NCBI RefSeq assembly: GCF_001262635.1
Contig: NZ_JXYH01000029.1
Span: 1 to 40,797, forward strand
Direction of reading: 5' to 3'
Source of the DNA: Aestuariivita boseongensis
Lineage (GTDB): Bacteria; Pseudomonadota; Alphaproteobacteria; Rhodobacterales; Rhodobacteraceae
DNA: 40,797 nt
Shown here: in pieces, positions 16,371-24,153 of the stretch
Position numbering within the stretch: position 1 is the stretch's first letter
Layout: every line of letters starts with the position of its first letter
Made by a program: the position numbers and the translations under genes
The notes under the pieces: generated by a model
Seen by the model: only the letters and a program-made list of their open reading frames with translations
Database searches by the model: none
Told to the model about the DNA's origin: nothing

Positions 16371-17276
16371 TCAGAGGCCCTGGGACGGATAGGTCTGCGC
16401 GCTGATATCGATAATCCAGTCGCGAAACTGCTGGGCGGCGGGCGACATGTCGACATTGCGGGGCACGATCAGGTGATAGGCGAACGAGGTGGGGAAAGCC
16501 TGGGCGAATGGGGTCACCAACTGGCCGCTTTCAAGTTCAGACTGCACAGCCCATGAAGCGAATAGCGACACGCCCAGCCCGTTGATGGTGGAGCTGAGTT
16601 GGAAATGCCGATCCTCTAGCATCATCTGAGACTGGCTGGACGGCAAATCGAGCCCGTTGGCGGTGAACCACTCCTCCCACATGCGGGTATCGTCCACATG
16701 CAGCAGGTTGCACCCTTCCAGATCCGAAGGCGCGTGGATCGGGTGCGCCTTCAGATAGGCGGGGCTGCAGACCACCACCAGCTTTTCCGGCCACAGCTTG
16801 GTCACGTCGAAATTCGCCCAGTTGCCCCGTCCCCACTGGATCCCCAGATCGGCAAAGCGTTCCGGGTTGGGCATATGCGCATAGCTGTTGTTGTGGTTCT
16901 TGATCGACAATTGCAGGCCCGGTCGCGCCTCAAGCAAACCGCCCAGCCGGGTCGACAGCCAGCGGCTGGCAAACATGGGCAGCAATGCGACCTGCATGGA
17001 CCCGGCGCGATTGGCCACCAGATCCAGACCTGTGCGGATCGACCCCAAACCGCGCGAGACGTGACCGGCAAGCACGGTTCCGGCTTCGGACAGCTCAAGC
17101 CCTGCAGGGCTGCGGCGGAACAGCGTCACACCCAGATCAGCTTCCAATTTTTTGATATGATAACTGACCGAGCTTTGACTGATGTTCAGAGATTTGGCCG
17201 CCCGCGTGACATTCTGCACATCCGCAACCTTGTTAAATATCTGGATAGATTTGATATTTCTTATCTCATCAGACAT
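16371..17276 (-). CDS. LysR family transcriptional regulator
   Basis: A 301-residue LysR-type regulator. The N-terminal winged helix-turn-helix (residues about 8-67) contains VTRAAKSLNISQSSVSYHIKKLEADLG in two adjoining parts, followed by the linker helix and a periplasmic-binding-like effector domain. The overall pattern is GcvA-like. It is divergent from the livG-led operon across 144 bases that contain a T-N11-A palindrome, the classic LysR arrangement, so it probably controls that operon in response to its substrate or a CoA derivative. The ATG has only a weak ribosome site. Confidence 0.92.
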   Translation of the reverse strand: MSDEIRNIKSIQIFNKVADVQNVTRAAKSLNISQSSVSYHIKKLEADLGVTLFRRSPAGLELSEAGTVLAGHVSRGLGSIRTGLDLVANRAGSMQVALLPMFASRWLSTRLGGLLEARPGLQLSIKNHNNSYAHMPNPERFADLGIQWGRGNWANFDVTKLWPEKLVVVCSPAYLKAHPIHAPSDLEGCNLLHVDDTRMWEEWFTANGLDLPSSQSQMMLEDRHFQLSSTINGLGVSLFASWAVQSELESGQLVTPFAQAFPTSFAYHLIVPRNVDMSPAAQQFRDWIIDISAQTYPSQGL

Positions 17277-17312
17277 GTCTTTGGAAATTCCATCCTTCCC
17301 ATACCTGACAGT

Positions 17313-17335
17313 TGCAATCTAAAAATTAGATAGCA
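17313..17335. promoter_or_regulatory. Probable LysR operator (T-N11-A palindrome)
   Basis: ATCTAA-AAA-TTAGAT at 17317-17331 is a perfect inverted repeat and extends to TGC/GCA arms at 17313-17315 and 17333-17335 with one mismatched pair. It meets the LysR T-N11-A rule and lies between the divergent lysR and livG genes, 37 bases from the lysR start and 86 from livG. Confidence 0.65.
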
Positions 17336-17391
17336 AGAACAAATCATTGTATTTTCGCCCCTCCCCATCGGCAGGCTAGGCTTCAAAAAAA

Positions 17392-17407
17392 CTGCTGAAA
17401 ACAGCAG
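17392..17407 (+). promoter_or_regulatory. Leader hairpin before livG
   Basis: CTGCTG-AAAA-CAGCAG is a perfect 6-bp stem with a 4-base loop, ending three bases before the GGGAGG ribosome-binding site of livG. It could modulate translation or mRNA stability; alternatively it is a second dyad for the regulator. Confidence 0.4.
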
Positions 17408-17420
17408 ACGGGAGGAACAC

Positions 17421-18188
17421 GTGACAACCGCCATTCTTCAGGTGGAGAAGCTGTGCAAATCGTTTGGCGGCGTCCATGCGGTGCGCGATCTGACTTTCCA
17501 CGTCGCCCCAGGCGAGATCCTGGGCCTGATCGGCCCCAATGGGTCGGGCAAATCAACGACGGTCAACGCGCTTGCGGGCGTCTTTCCCCCGACATCCGGT
17601 GAAATTCTTCTGGCGGGCGGGCATATCCAGACCCTGCCGGAATATGAGCGCGTGGCCATGGGCCTGTCGCGGACCTTTCAGACCGCCAGCATCTTTCCCG
17701 AATTCACCGTGCGCGAACAGCTGCGCCTGGGCTGCAACGTGACGCTGAAATCGCATCCCCTGTCATCGGTCTTCGGCATCGGCCGCCATCCCGGCGAAGA
17801 TGAGGCCGTGGAAAGCCGGATCAACGATATTCTGGAACTGACGGGTCTCGCGGAGGTCGCCGAAGACAAGGTCGGCACGATCACCGCCGCGCAGCAACGG
17901 TTCCTGATGATCGCGACCACATTGGCGAGCGAACCCAAGATCGTCCTGCTGGACGAGCCCGCCGCCGGTTTGGTCAGCCACGAACGCAAGACGCTGTCCA
18001 ATCTGATCCGGGCGATCCGCGATACCGGCGTGTCGGTTCTGGTGATCGAACATCACATGGCCCTGATCATGGAGGTTTGCGACCGTATCGTGGTGCTGAA
18101 TTTCGGATCGAAGATTGCCGAGGGCACGCCCGAGGAAATCCGTAACGACAAGGCGGTGATCGACGCCTATCTGGGGGAGGCGGTCTGA
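17421..18188 (+). CDS. Branched-chain-type ABC transporter ATPase, LivG-like
   Basis: A 255-residue ATPase of the LivG subfamily, beginning with GTG behind a strong GGGAGG site. Walker A (GPNGSGKST, residues 38-46), Walker B (KIVLLDEPAAG) and the H-loop (LVIEHHM) are normal. The signature motif, usually LPYGQQR or LSYGQ in this family, reads ITAAQQR (154-160) and lacks its glycine. First gene of the operon, overlapping livF by one base. HAA-type transporters take up branched-chain amino acids, amides, aromatic or dicarboxylic acids. Neighbouring acyl-CoA genes favour a carboxylic acid here. Confidence 0.9.
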   Translation: MTTAILQVEKLCKSFGGVHAVRDLTFHVAPGEILGLIGPNGSGKSTTVNALAGVFPPTSGEILLAGGHIQTLPEYERVAMGLSRTFQTASIFPEFTVREQLRLGCNVTLKSHPLSSVFGIGRHPGEDEAVESRINDILELTGLAEVAEDKVGTITAAQQRFLMIATTLASEPKIVLLDEPAAGLVSHERKTLSNLIRAIRDTGVSVLVIEHHMALIMEVCDRIVVLNFGSKIAEGTPEEIRNDKAVIDAYLGEAV

Positions 18189-18889
18189 TGCTGAAGGTTT
18201 CGGATCTGCGTGTCAGCTATGGCCCGATCGAGGTGATCCACGGCATCAGCCTTGAGGTGAAGGAAGGCGAATGCGTGGCCCTGATCGGGGCCAATGGCGC
18301 TGGCAAATCCTCGACCCTGAAGGCGATCTGCGGGCTGGTTCCGGCCAAGGCGGGCACGATCAGTTTCGAAGGGCAGGACATCACCAATCAAAGCGGCCAT
18401 GCCATCGTGCGGGCAGGCATCACCATGTGCCCCGAAGGGCGACAGGTTTTTCCGCAGATGAGCACGGTGCAGAACCTGCGCATGGGGGCCTATGCCCGCA
18501 GCGACAATGAACAGGCCAGCGACCTGGAGGACATGATGAACATGTTCCCGATCCTGCGGGAGCGTGCGCATCAGGCCGCGGGCACCCTTTCCGGCGGCGA
18601 ACAGGAAATGCTGGCCATTGCCCGCGCGCTGATGGCGCGGCCCAAGCTGTGCATTTTCGACGAACCGTCGCTTGGCCTTGCGCCCAAGATCGTCGCCGAG
18701 GTGGGTGCCACCATCGAGAGGATCAAGAAGATGGGAAAAACCATCCTGCTGGTTGAACAGAACTCGCTTATGGCGCTGCGCCTCGCGGACCGCGCCTATC
18801 TGTTCGAAGCCGGTGAAATCGTGCTGAGCGGCACCGGCGAGGAGCTGCAATCACATCCCGAAGTGGCAAAGGCCTATCTGGGCCACTGA
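18188..18889 (+). CDS. Branched-chain-type ABC transporter ATPase, LivF-like
   Basis: A 233-residue LivF-type ATPase. Walker A GANGAGKSS, the canonical signature LSGGEQ (in AGTLSGGEQEMLAIARAL), Walker B LCIFDEPSLGL and H-loop region LLVEQNS are all present, so its motifs are intact, unlike those of the LivG partner. The LivF and LivG subunits form the nucleotide-binding heterodimer on the cytoplasmic side. The start codon shares one base with the livG stop. Confidence 0.92.
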   Translation: MLKVSDLRVSYGPIEVIHGISLEVKEGECVALIGANGAGKSSTLKAICGLVPAKAGTISFEGQDITNQSGHAIVRAGITMCPEGRQVFPQMSTVQNLRMGAYARSDNEQASDLEDMMNMFPILRERAHQAAGTLSGGEQEMLAIARALMARPKLCIFDEPSLGLAPKIVAEVGATIERIKKMGKTILLVEQNSLMALRLADRAYLFEAGEIVLSGTGEELQSHPEVAKAYLGH

Positions 18890-18920
18890 CCGGGCTAGTC
18901 ATGAATTGGGAGGAGACATC

Positions 18921-20120
18921 ATGAAACTGACAACCCTGACGGCGGCCCTTGCGCTGGCCGGAACCACGGCACTGGCCGCGGAAAAAACCCTGGATATCGG
19001 CGTCAGTGACGCCCTGACCGGGGGTGCTGCTGTGTACGGCCTGCCCCAGGCAAATGCGGTCAAGATGGCCGCGGAAGAGATCAACGCCGCAGGCGGGATC
19101 AAGGTGGGCGACGACACCTACATGCTGAATGTCATCGCCTATGACGACAAGGCCAACCCGACCGAGGCATCGAATTCGGTGCGCAAGCTGATCGACCGGG
19201 ACGGCGTGAAATACATCCTGGGCTTCTGCTGTTCCGGCGCGACCGGCGCGGTGGCATCCTTTATCGAGAACGAAGATGCCGTGATGCTGGTGGGCAACGC
19301 CGCTGAACGGTCGATCACCACGCGCGAGATCCCCAACCTGGTGCGCACCCGCCCACCGGCGGATTATACCGGGGCAGCAGCGGGAACCTTCGTGGCGCAG
19401 AAGGGCCACAAGAAGGTCGCCGTGCTGGGCGCGCTGGATATCGGTTTTTACGCCAGCTATGTGGATGCCTTTGAAAAGGAGCTGGAAAAAGCAGGCGGCG
19501 AGATCGTCACGCGGGAAAGCTTTGGCCTGAAAGACCGGGACATGACCCCGCAGCTGACAAAGATCCGCGAGCTGGGCCCCGATGCAATCCTGGTGGTGGG
19601 CTATGTCGAACCGGCGGCCTTCATCTATCGCCAGGCGGTCGAGCTGGGCATCGACGTGCCGCGCTTTGGCTTCACCAGCGGGTCGGAAGAGCAATTCCTG
19701 CGCGTGGCCACGTCCGAACAGATGGAAGGCGTCTGGGACCTGCGCCCGACCGAGCTGACGCTGCTGTCGGCCAGCGACAATGGCATCGCGTATCACGCGA
19801 ATTACTCAGAGAAATACGGCATCGCGCCTTCGCCCAGCTCTCCTTATGCGTATGACCAGACCTATGCGCTGAAAGACGCGATCGAGGCGGCGGGTACGGT
19901 TGACGATACCGAAGCGGTGGCGGCTGCGCTGCGCGAATTGCCGGTGCCGGATGAGGTGGTCATGCAGTACCTGCCGGTGGACGGGAAGATGTTCGACGTG
20001 AACGGTCAGGCCTATACTTCGAACGGAGCGTTCCAGTGGCAAGGCGGCAACTGGGTCTTCGTGCAGGATCTGCCATCGGATGCCGCGGCCTATTCGGCCT
20101 TCCTGAGCACCATCGACTGA
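18921..20120 (+). CDS. ABC transporter substrate-binding protein, LivJ/LivK type (peripla_BP_6)
   Basis: A 399-residue periplasmic binding protein with signal peptide MKLTTLTAALALAGTTALA. The bilobed leucine-binding fold is evident in DIGVSDALTGGAAVYGLPQA, EINAAGGIKVGDDTYML, DDKANPTEASNSVRKLI and PDAILVVGYVEPAAFIYRQA. An unusual vicinal Cys pair occurs in ILGFCCSGATGA, in the first-lobe region that usually contacts ligand. The ATG at 18921 behind GGGAGGAGA is preferred to an in-frame start five codons earlier. It follows livF by 31 bases and precedes livH by 55 bases containing a strong hairpin. Ligand unknown. Confidence 0.92.
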   Translation: MKLTTLTAALALAGTTALAAEKTLDIGVSDALTGGAAVYGLPQANAVKMAAEEINAAGGIKVGDDTYMLNVIAYDDKANPTEASNSVRKLIDRDGVKYILGFCCSGATGAVASFIENEDAVMLVGNAAERSITTREIPNLVRTRPPADYTGAAAGTFVAQKGHKKVAVLGALDIGFYASYVDAFEKELEKAGGEIVTRESFGLKDRDMTPQLTKIRELGPDAILVVGYVEPAAFIYRQAVELGIDVPRFGFTSGSEEQFLRVATSEQMEGVWDLRPTELTLLSASDNGIAYHANYSEKYGIAPSPSSPYAYDQTYALKDAIEAAGTVDDTEAVAAALRELPVPDEVVMQYLPVDGKMFDVNGQAYTSNGAFQWQGGNWVFVQDLPSDAAAYSAFLSTID

Positions 20121-20129
20121 TGAAACCCG

Positions 20130-20158
20130 TGCCGCGCGGGGGTCTTCCCTGCGCGGCA
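20130..20158 (+). promoter_or_regulatory. Intercistronic stem-loop between binding protein and permease genes
   Basis: TGCCGCGCGGGG pairs with CCCTGCGCGGCA around GTCTT (12 bp with one G-T wobble), ten bases after the binding-protein stop. No T-run follows. Such stems after the binding-protein gene are known to protect the upstream mRNA and give more binding protein than permease. Confidence 0.6.
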
Positions 20159-20175
20159 TGTCAGGGACCGGGACC

Positions 20176-21033
20176 ATGATCGAGATATTGCAGCAAATCA
20201 TCAACGGGATGGCCATTGGCGGGGTCTATGTTCTGATCGCGCTTGGGCTGACCACGGTGTTCGGCATCCTGGGCATTGCGCATTTCGCGCATGGGTCAGT
20301 GTCGATGTTCGGCGGGTACCTGACCTTCTTTCTGGTGGTGATGTGGGGGCTGCCGCTGGCGCTGGCGATCCTGATTGCGCTGGTGGTAGGGTTTCTGTTG
20401 GGGGTGTTGATCGAATTGCTGGCCTATAGGCCGGTGCGCAATGCCAACCATATCAACGCCTTCATCGTGGCGCTTGGGCTGACCATGATGGTCGAGGGGC
20501 TGAACCTGGAGTTCTTCGGCCATGAACAGGTGGTCATCCCCACCGATTTCAGCCGCGTGTTCAATATCGGCGGTGTCACCATCCCCGAACTGCGGCTTTA
20601 CGTGATCCTGGCCGCCGCGCTGCTGATCGCGGCGATGACGATTTTCGTGGAGAAGACGAAAACCGGGCAGGCGATCCGCGCGGTGGCCGAAAACCGCGAT
20701 GCCGCGATCCTGATGGGGGTCAATGTCAATACGATCCCGCTGGTGGTCTTTTCTATCTCGACCGCGCTTGGCGTCTGCGCCGGTGTCATGGTGGGCGCAC
20801 TCTTTGCCATTGCGCCGGGCATCGGCGAGGGGCTGGTCGTCAAAGGCTTCGCGGTATTGATCCTGGGCGGGCTGGGATCCATTCCCGGCGCGGTTGTCGG
20901 CGGGCTGGTTCTGGGCATTACCGAGGCGCTGGCCGCCGGTTTCATCTCGTCCGCGTATAAGGATGTGATCGCCTTTGTCGCGATGATCCTTGTGCTTCTG
21001 GTGCGCCCGCAGGGCCTGATGGGGAAAGCATGA
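20176..21033 (+). CDS. Branched-chain-type ABC transporter permease, LivH-like
   Basis: A 285-residue inner-membrane permease with about eight hydrophobic segments. LivH motifs: NGMAIGGVYVLIALGLTTVFG at the N-terminus (in two parts), AHFAHGSVSMFGGYL, RAVAENRDAAILMGVNV (cytoplasmic coupling loop to the ATPases) and LGGLGSIPGAVVGGLVLG. The ATG at 20176 starts directly at MIEILQQIINGMA; an in-frame start six codons earlier would fall inside the intercistronic hairpin. It overlaps livM by 4 bases. Confidence 0.93.
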   Translation: MIEILQQIINGMAIGGVYVLIALGLTTVFGILGIAHFAHGSVSMFGGYLTFFLVVMWGLPLALAILIALVVGFLLGVLIELLAYRPVRNANHINAFIVALGLTMMVEGLNLEFFGHEQVVIPTDFSRVFNIGGVTIPELRLYVILAAALLIAAMTIFVEKTKTGQAIRAVAENRDAAILMGVNVNTIPLVVFSISTALGVCAGVMVGALFAIAPGIGEGLVVKGFAVLILGGLGSIPGAVVGGLVLGITEALAAGFISSAYKDVIAFVAMILVLLVRPQGLMGKA

Positions 21034-21989
21034 TGCGGTGGAATGGCAAAACGCTTTTGTGGGCGCTGGCGCTGGTCGGGTTCATCCTGCTGCCGCAGCT
21101 GATCACGGTGAAATATTACCTGCACCTGTCGATCCTGGCGCTGTGCTGGGTGATCGCGGCGCAGGGGCAGAACCTGATCCAGGGCTATACCGGATATGTC
21201 TCAATCGTGCAGGCGGGGTTCATGGGCATCGGAGCCTATTCCACTGCGCTGATGGGGCTGCATTATGACCTGCCCGTCTGGCTGACGATCCTGCTTGCGC
21301 CTTGTGTAACAGCCGTATTCGCGGTGCTGACCGGGTATCCCAGCCTGCGGGTGAAAGGGCATTACTTTGCCGTGGTCACGCTGGCCTTCAACCTGGTGAT
21401 CTTCATCGTGCTGATGAACTGGCACGATCTGACCCAGGGCGAGGCCGGGATCACCGGCATTCCGAAACCCGGCGGCAAGGACAGCTGGCTGAACTGGCGC
21501 GACCGGGGCACGTATTATTACTTTGTCCTGAGCATCGCGATCCTGATGACAGGGCTGGCGGCGCTGATCGTGCGGTCGCGGATCGGACAGACCCTGATCG
21601 CCATCCGCCAGAACGAGGATCTGGTGGGCGCAATCGGCATCGCGGCCTGGAAATACAAGCTGTTCGCCTTTGTCACATCCGCGATGTATGCGGGACTGGC
21701 CGGGGCGATCTATGCCCATTACCAAAGCTTCATCAATCCCGAGATCTTCGGCGTCGCCCAGTCGCTGGATGCGATCCTTGCCGTCATCATCGGCGGGTCG
21801 GGCACCATCGCGGGGCCCGTAATCGGGGCCTTCTTCGTGGTCTTTTTGCCCGAATACCTGCGCTTTGCCGACAGCTTCCGCCTGATCCTTTATGGTCTGG
21901 TTCTGGTGCTGGCCACGATCTTCATGCCGCGCGGCATCGTGGGTGTGGCGGGTGATCTTTGGGCGAAGGTCAAAGGGAAACCCTCTTGA
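21030..21989 (+). CDS. Branched-chain-type ABC transporter permease, LivM-like
   Basis: A 319-residue inner-membrane permease with nine or so hydrophobic segments. LivM features: LCWVIAAQGQNLIQGYTGYVS, MGIGAYSTALM, LRVKGHYFAVVTLAFNLV, the coupling loop AIRQNEDLVGAIGIAAWKYKL, and AVIIGGSGTIAGPVIGAFF. It forms the translocation channel with LivH. ATGA overlap with livH and TTGA overlap with the following acyl-CoA dehydrogenase gene tie transporter and enzymes into one translationally coupled unit. Confidence 0.93.
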   Translation: MMRWNGKTLLWALALVGFILLPQLITVKYYLHLSILALCWVIAAQGQNLIQGYTGYVSIVQAGFMGIGAYSTALMGLHYDLPVWLTILLAPCVTAVFAVLTGYPSLRVKGHYFAVVTLAFNLVIFIVLMNWHDLTQGEAGITGIPKPGGKDSWLNWRDRGTYYYFVLSIAILMTGLAALIVRSRIGQTLIAIRQNEDLVGAIGIAAWKYKLFAFVTSAMYAGLAGAIYAHYQSFINPEIFGVAQSLDAILAVIIGGSGTIAGPVIGAFFVVFLPEYLRFADSFRLILYGLVLVLATIFMPRGIVGVAGDLWAKVKGKPS

Positions 21990-23128
21990 GCGGTACGGAC
22001 GCATTCCTGACCCGGCTGCGCGCCTTTGCCCAAGGCTCGGTGGCGGCGGCCGCGCCGCGCTGGTCACTGGGTGACGCGCCTGATCCTGCGCTTTACCGGG
22101 AGGCCGCTGACATCGGGCTTTTGGGCACAACCGTACCCGCGACCCATGGCGGGCAGGCCCATGATTTCGCAACGCTGGTTGCGGCCTGTCAGACGCTGGC
22201 GGCAGTCGATTTCGGCTTTGCGATGTCTTTGGTCAACACCCACAACGTGGGGCTACGTTTGTGCCTGTCGGCCGGTGACGCGCTGCGCGACCGGTACCTG
22301 CCGCAGATCCTGAAAGGAGAGATCAGCGCCTGCACCGCCCTGACCGAACCCGGTGCGGGCACGGATTTCGCCGCGATCACCACGCAGGCGGTTGAAACCG
22401 AAACGGGCTGGCGGCTGAATGGCGGCAAACGCTGGATCATCAACGGTCGCCATGCCGGTGCGGCAATGGTCTTTGCCCAATGCAAATCCATGGGCGATGC
22501 CAGCGGGATTGCGGGGTTCTTCGTTGATCTGAGCCTTCCGGGTGCGCGCCGCTTTGCCATCGAGTCTGGGTTTTCGCAAAGCTCCATGGGCACAGGTGGT
22601 TTCGAGCTGACCGATGTGGAGGTCGGCGCAGAGTGCCTTTTGTTGCCACCCGGCACGGCCTTCAAGGCGATCCTGACCGAAATCAACGCCGCCCGCACCT
22701 ATGTCGCCGCGATGTGCGACGCGATGCTGGGCGCGGCGATTGATGAGGCCGCGGCTTATGGCGCCCAGCGGATGAGTTTTGGTCAGACACTGGATCAGCA
22801 CCCATCGTGGCGGCAGCCTTTGGGGGCCGCGCAGGCGGATCTGGCCGCATCAACCGCCCTGACTGCGCAGGCGGTTGCGCGGATCACCGAAGGTGCCGAC
22901 GCCCAGCTTACCGCGGCGCAGGCCAAGATCACGGCAGTCGAGACAGCCCAGCGCCACCTGCCCGCTTTGTTGCACGCCATGGGTGCGGCGGGGCTTGAGC
23001 CCGAACGCTGCTTTACCCGCCATCTGGCCGCCGCGCAGATCGCGGGCCTGACCGATGGCGCAACCAGCATCCTGCGCGACCGGGTGGCGCGGCTGACCCA
23101 GGCGCGAAACGTCAAGGACCGGAGGTAA
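21986..23128 (+). CDS. Acyl-CoA dehydrogenase family flavoprotein
   Basis: A 380-residue protein of the acyl-CoA dehydrogenase fold. It has the central FAD-contacting CTALTEPGAGTDFAAITTQA block, the WRLNGGKRWIINGRHAGAA strand, and a C-terminal helical domain (AAAYGAQRMSFGQTLDQH). The TTG at 21986 overlaps the livM stop and is preferred to a TTG nine codons earlier inside livM. By eye, the usual catalytic Glu of the YEGTSEI-like motif is Asp357 (LTDGATSIL), and the alternative helix-G Glu position is Ala. The enzyme may still oxidise an acyl-CoA, or may use an unusual base. Expected role: dehydrogenation of the CoA ester made by the ligase encoded downstream. Confidence 0.87.
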   Translation: MSGTDAFLTRLRAFAQGSVAAAAPRWSLGDAPDPALYREAADIGLLGTTVPATHGGQAHDFATLVAACQTLAAVDFGFAMSLVNTHNVGLRLCLSAGDALRDRYLPQILKGEISACTALTEPGAGTDFAAITTQAVETETGWRLNGGKRWIINGRHAGAAMVFAQCKSMGDASGIAGFFVDLSLPGARRFAIESGFSQSSMGTGGFELTDVEVGAECLLLPPGTAFKAILTEINAARTYVAAMCDAMLGAAIDEAAAYGAQRMSFGQTLDQHPSWRQPLGAAQADLAASTALTAQAVARITEGADAQLTAAQAKITAVETAQRHLPALLHAMGAAGLEPERCFTRHLAAAQIAGLTDGATSILRDRVARLTQARNVKDRR

Positions 23129-23131
23129 CCC

Positions 23132-24148
23132 ATGCGCGTTTTCCAGATCGAAGGCGATTGGGGGTTCGACAATCTGAAGCTCTCGGACCGTCCCGAACCC
23201 GAACCCGGCCCGGGCCAGGTTCTGATTTCGATGCGCATGGCTTCGTTGAATGCGCGCGATCTGATTGTGCCGGAACGCGGATATGGACGGGCGACGGGTG
23301 AATTGCCCCTGATCCCGGTCTCGGACGGTGTGGGCGAGGTTGTCGCCATTGGCGAGGGTGTCACCCGTGTGTCCGTGGGCGACCGCGTCTGCCCCACCTA
23401 TTTCCAGAACTGGACCGCCGGCGCCCCCACGCCGGAACGCTTTGCATCAGCGCTTGGCGGGCCTTTGGACGGGGTGATGGCCGATCTGGTCTGCCTGTCG
23501 GAAGAAGGTGTCGTGAAGGCGCCCGATTACCTGACCGACGCCGAAGCCGCGACCCTGCCCTGCGCCGCCCTGACCGCATGGAGCGCCATTGTCACCCACG
23601 GTCAGACGCGCGCAGGCGACCGGATCCTGATCCAGGGCACGGGCGGCGTTGCCCTGTTCGCGCTGGCCTTTGCCAAGATGCAGGGCGCGCATGTCACGGT
23701 GATCTCATCGAGCGATGAGAAGCTTGAGAAGGTGCGCGCCATGGGCGCGGATGAGACGATCAATTACCGCGAAACCGAAGACTGGGCGCGGGCCAGCCGG
23801 GCGATCACCGCCGACCGTGGCGGGTATGACAACATCATCGAACTGGGCGGCGCGCGCACCCTGCCCCTGTCGCTGCGCGCGGTGCGGCCCGGCGGCACGC
23901 TGTCGATGATCGGGGTGCTGTCGGGGCTGAATATCGAGGCCTCGCTTGGGCCGATCGTGGCGCGGCAGGTGCGGCTGCAAGGCGTGACCGTGGGCCATCG
24001 CGACGGGTTCGAGGCCATGCTGACCGCAATGGCGCAGCATCAGACACGGCCTGTTCTGGGCAAAAGCTTCGCCTTTGAAGACTTGAAACCCGCGCTGGAG
24101 CACCTGCGGGCGGGCGGACATTTCGGCAAAACTCTGATCCGGTTCTGA
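23132..24148 (+). CDS. Zinc-free MDR-superfamily NAD(P)-dependent oxidoreductase
   Basis: A 338-residue medium-chain dehydrogenase/reductase. The N-terminal GroES-like domain (PEPGPGQVLISMRMASLNARD) lacks the catalytic-zinc Cys/His set, and the Rossmann domain has the dinucleotide motif IQGTGGVALFALAFAKMQGA. The C-terminal block ALEHLRAGGHFGKTLIRF is typical of quinone-oxidoreductase-like members. It could act as an enoyl-CoA/enone reductase or alcohol dehydrogenase in the pathway encoded by this operon. It starts 3 bases after the acyl-CoA dehydrogenase stop with GGAGG in the upstream gene's end. Confidence 0.88.
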   Translation: MRVFQIEGDWGFDNLKLSDRPEPEPGPGQVLISMRMASLNARDLIVPERGYGRATGELPLIPVSDGVGEVVAIGEGVTRVSVGDRVCPTYFQNWTAGAPTPERFASALGGPLDGVMADLVCLSEEGVVKAPDYLTDAEAATLPCAALTAWSAIVTHGQTRAGDRILIQGTGGVALFALAFAKMQGAHVTVISSSDEKLEKVRAMGADETINYRETEDWARASRAITADRGGYDNIIELGGARTLPLSLRAVRPGGTLSMIGVLSGLNIEASLGPIVARQVRLQGVTVGHRDGFEAMLTAMAQHQTRPVLGKSFAFEDLKPALEHLRAGGHFGKTLIRF

Positions 24149-24153
24149 CCCCT

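Noticed and set aside
17348-17390. A sigma54-type promoter before livG.
   Set aside because: GG and GC doublets are present near 17370-17381 but their spacing does not fit the -24/-12 rule.
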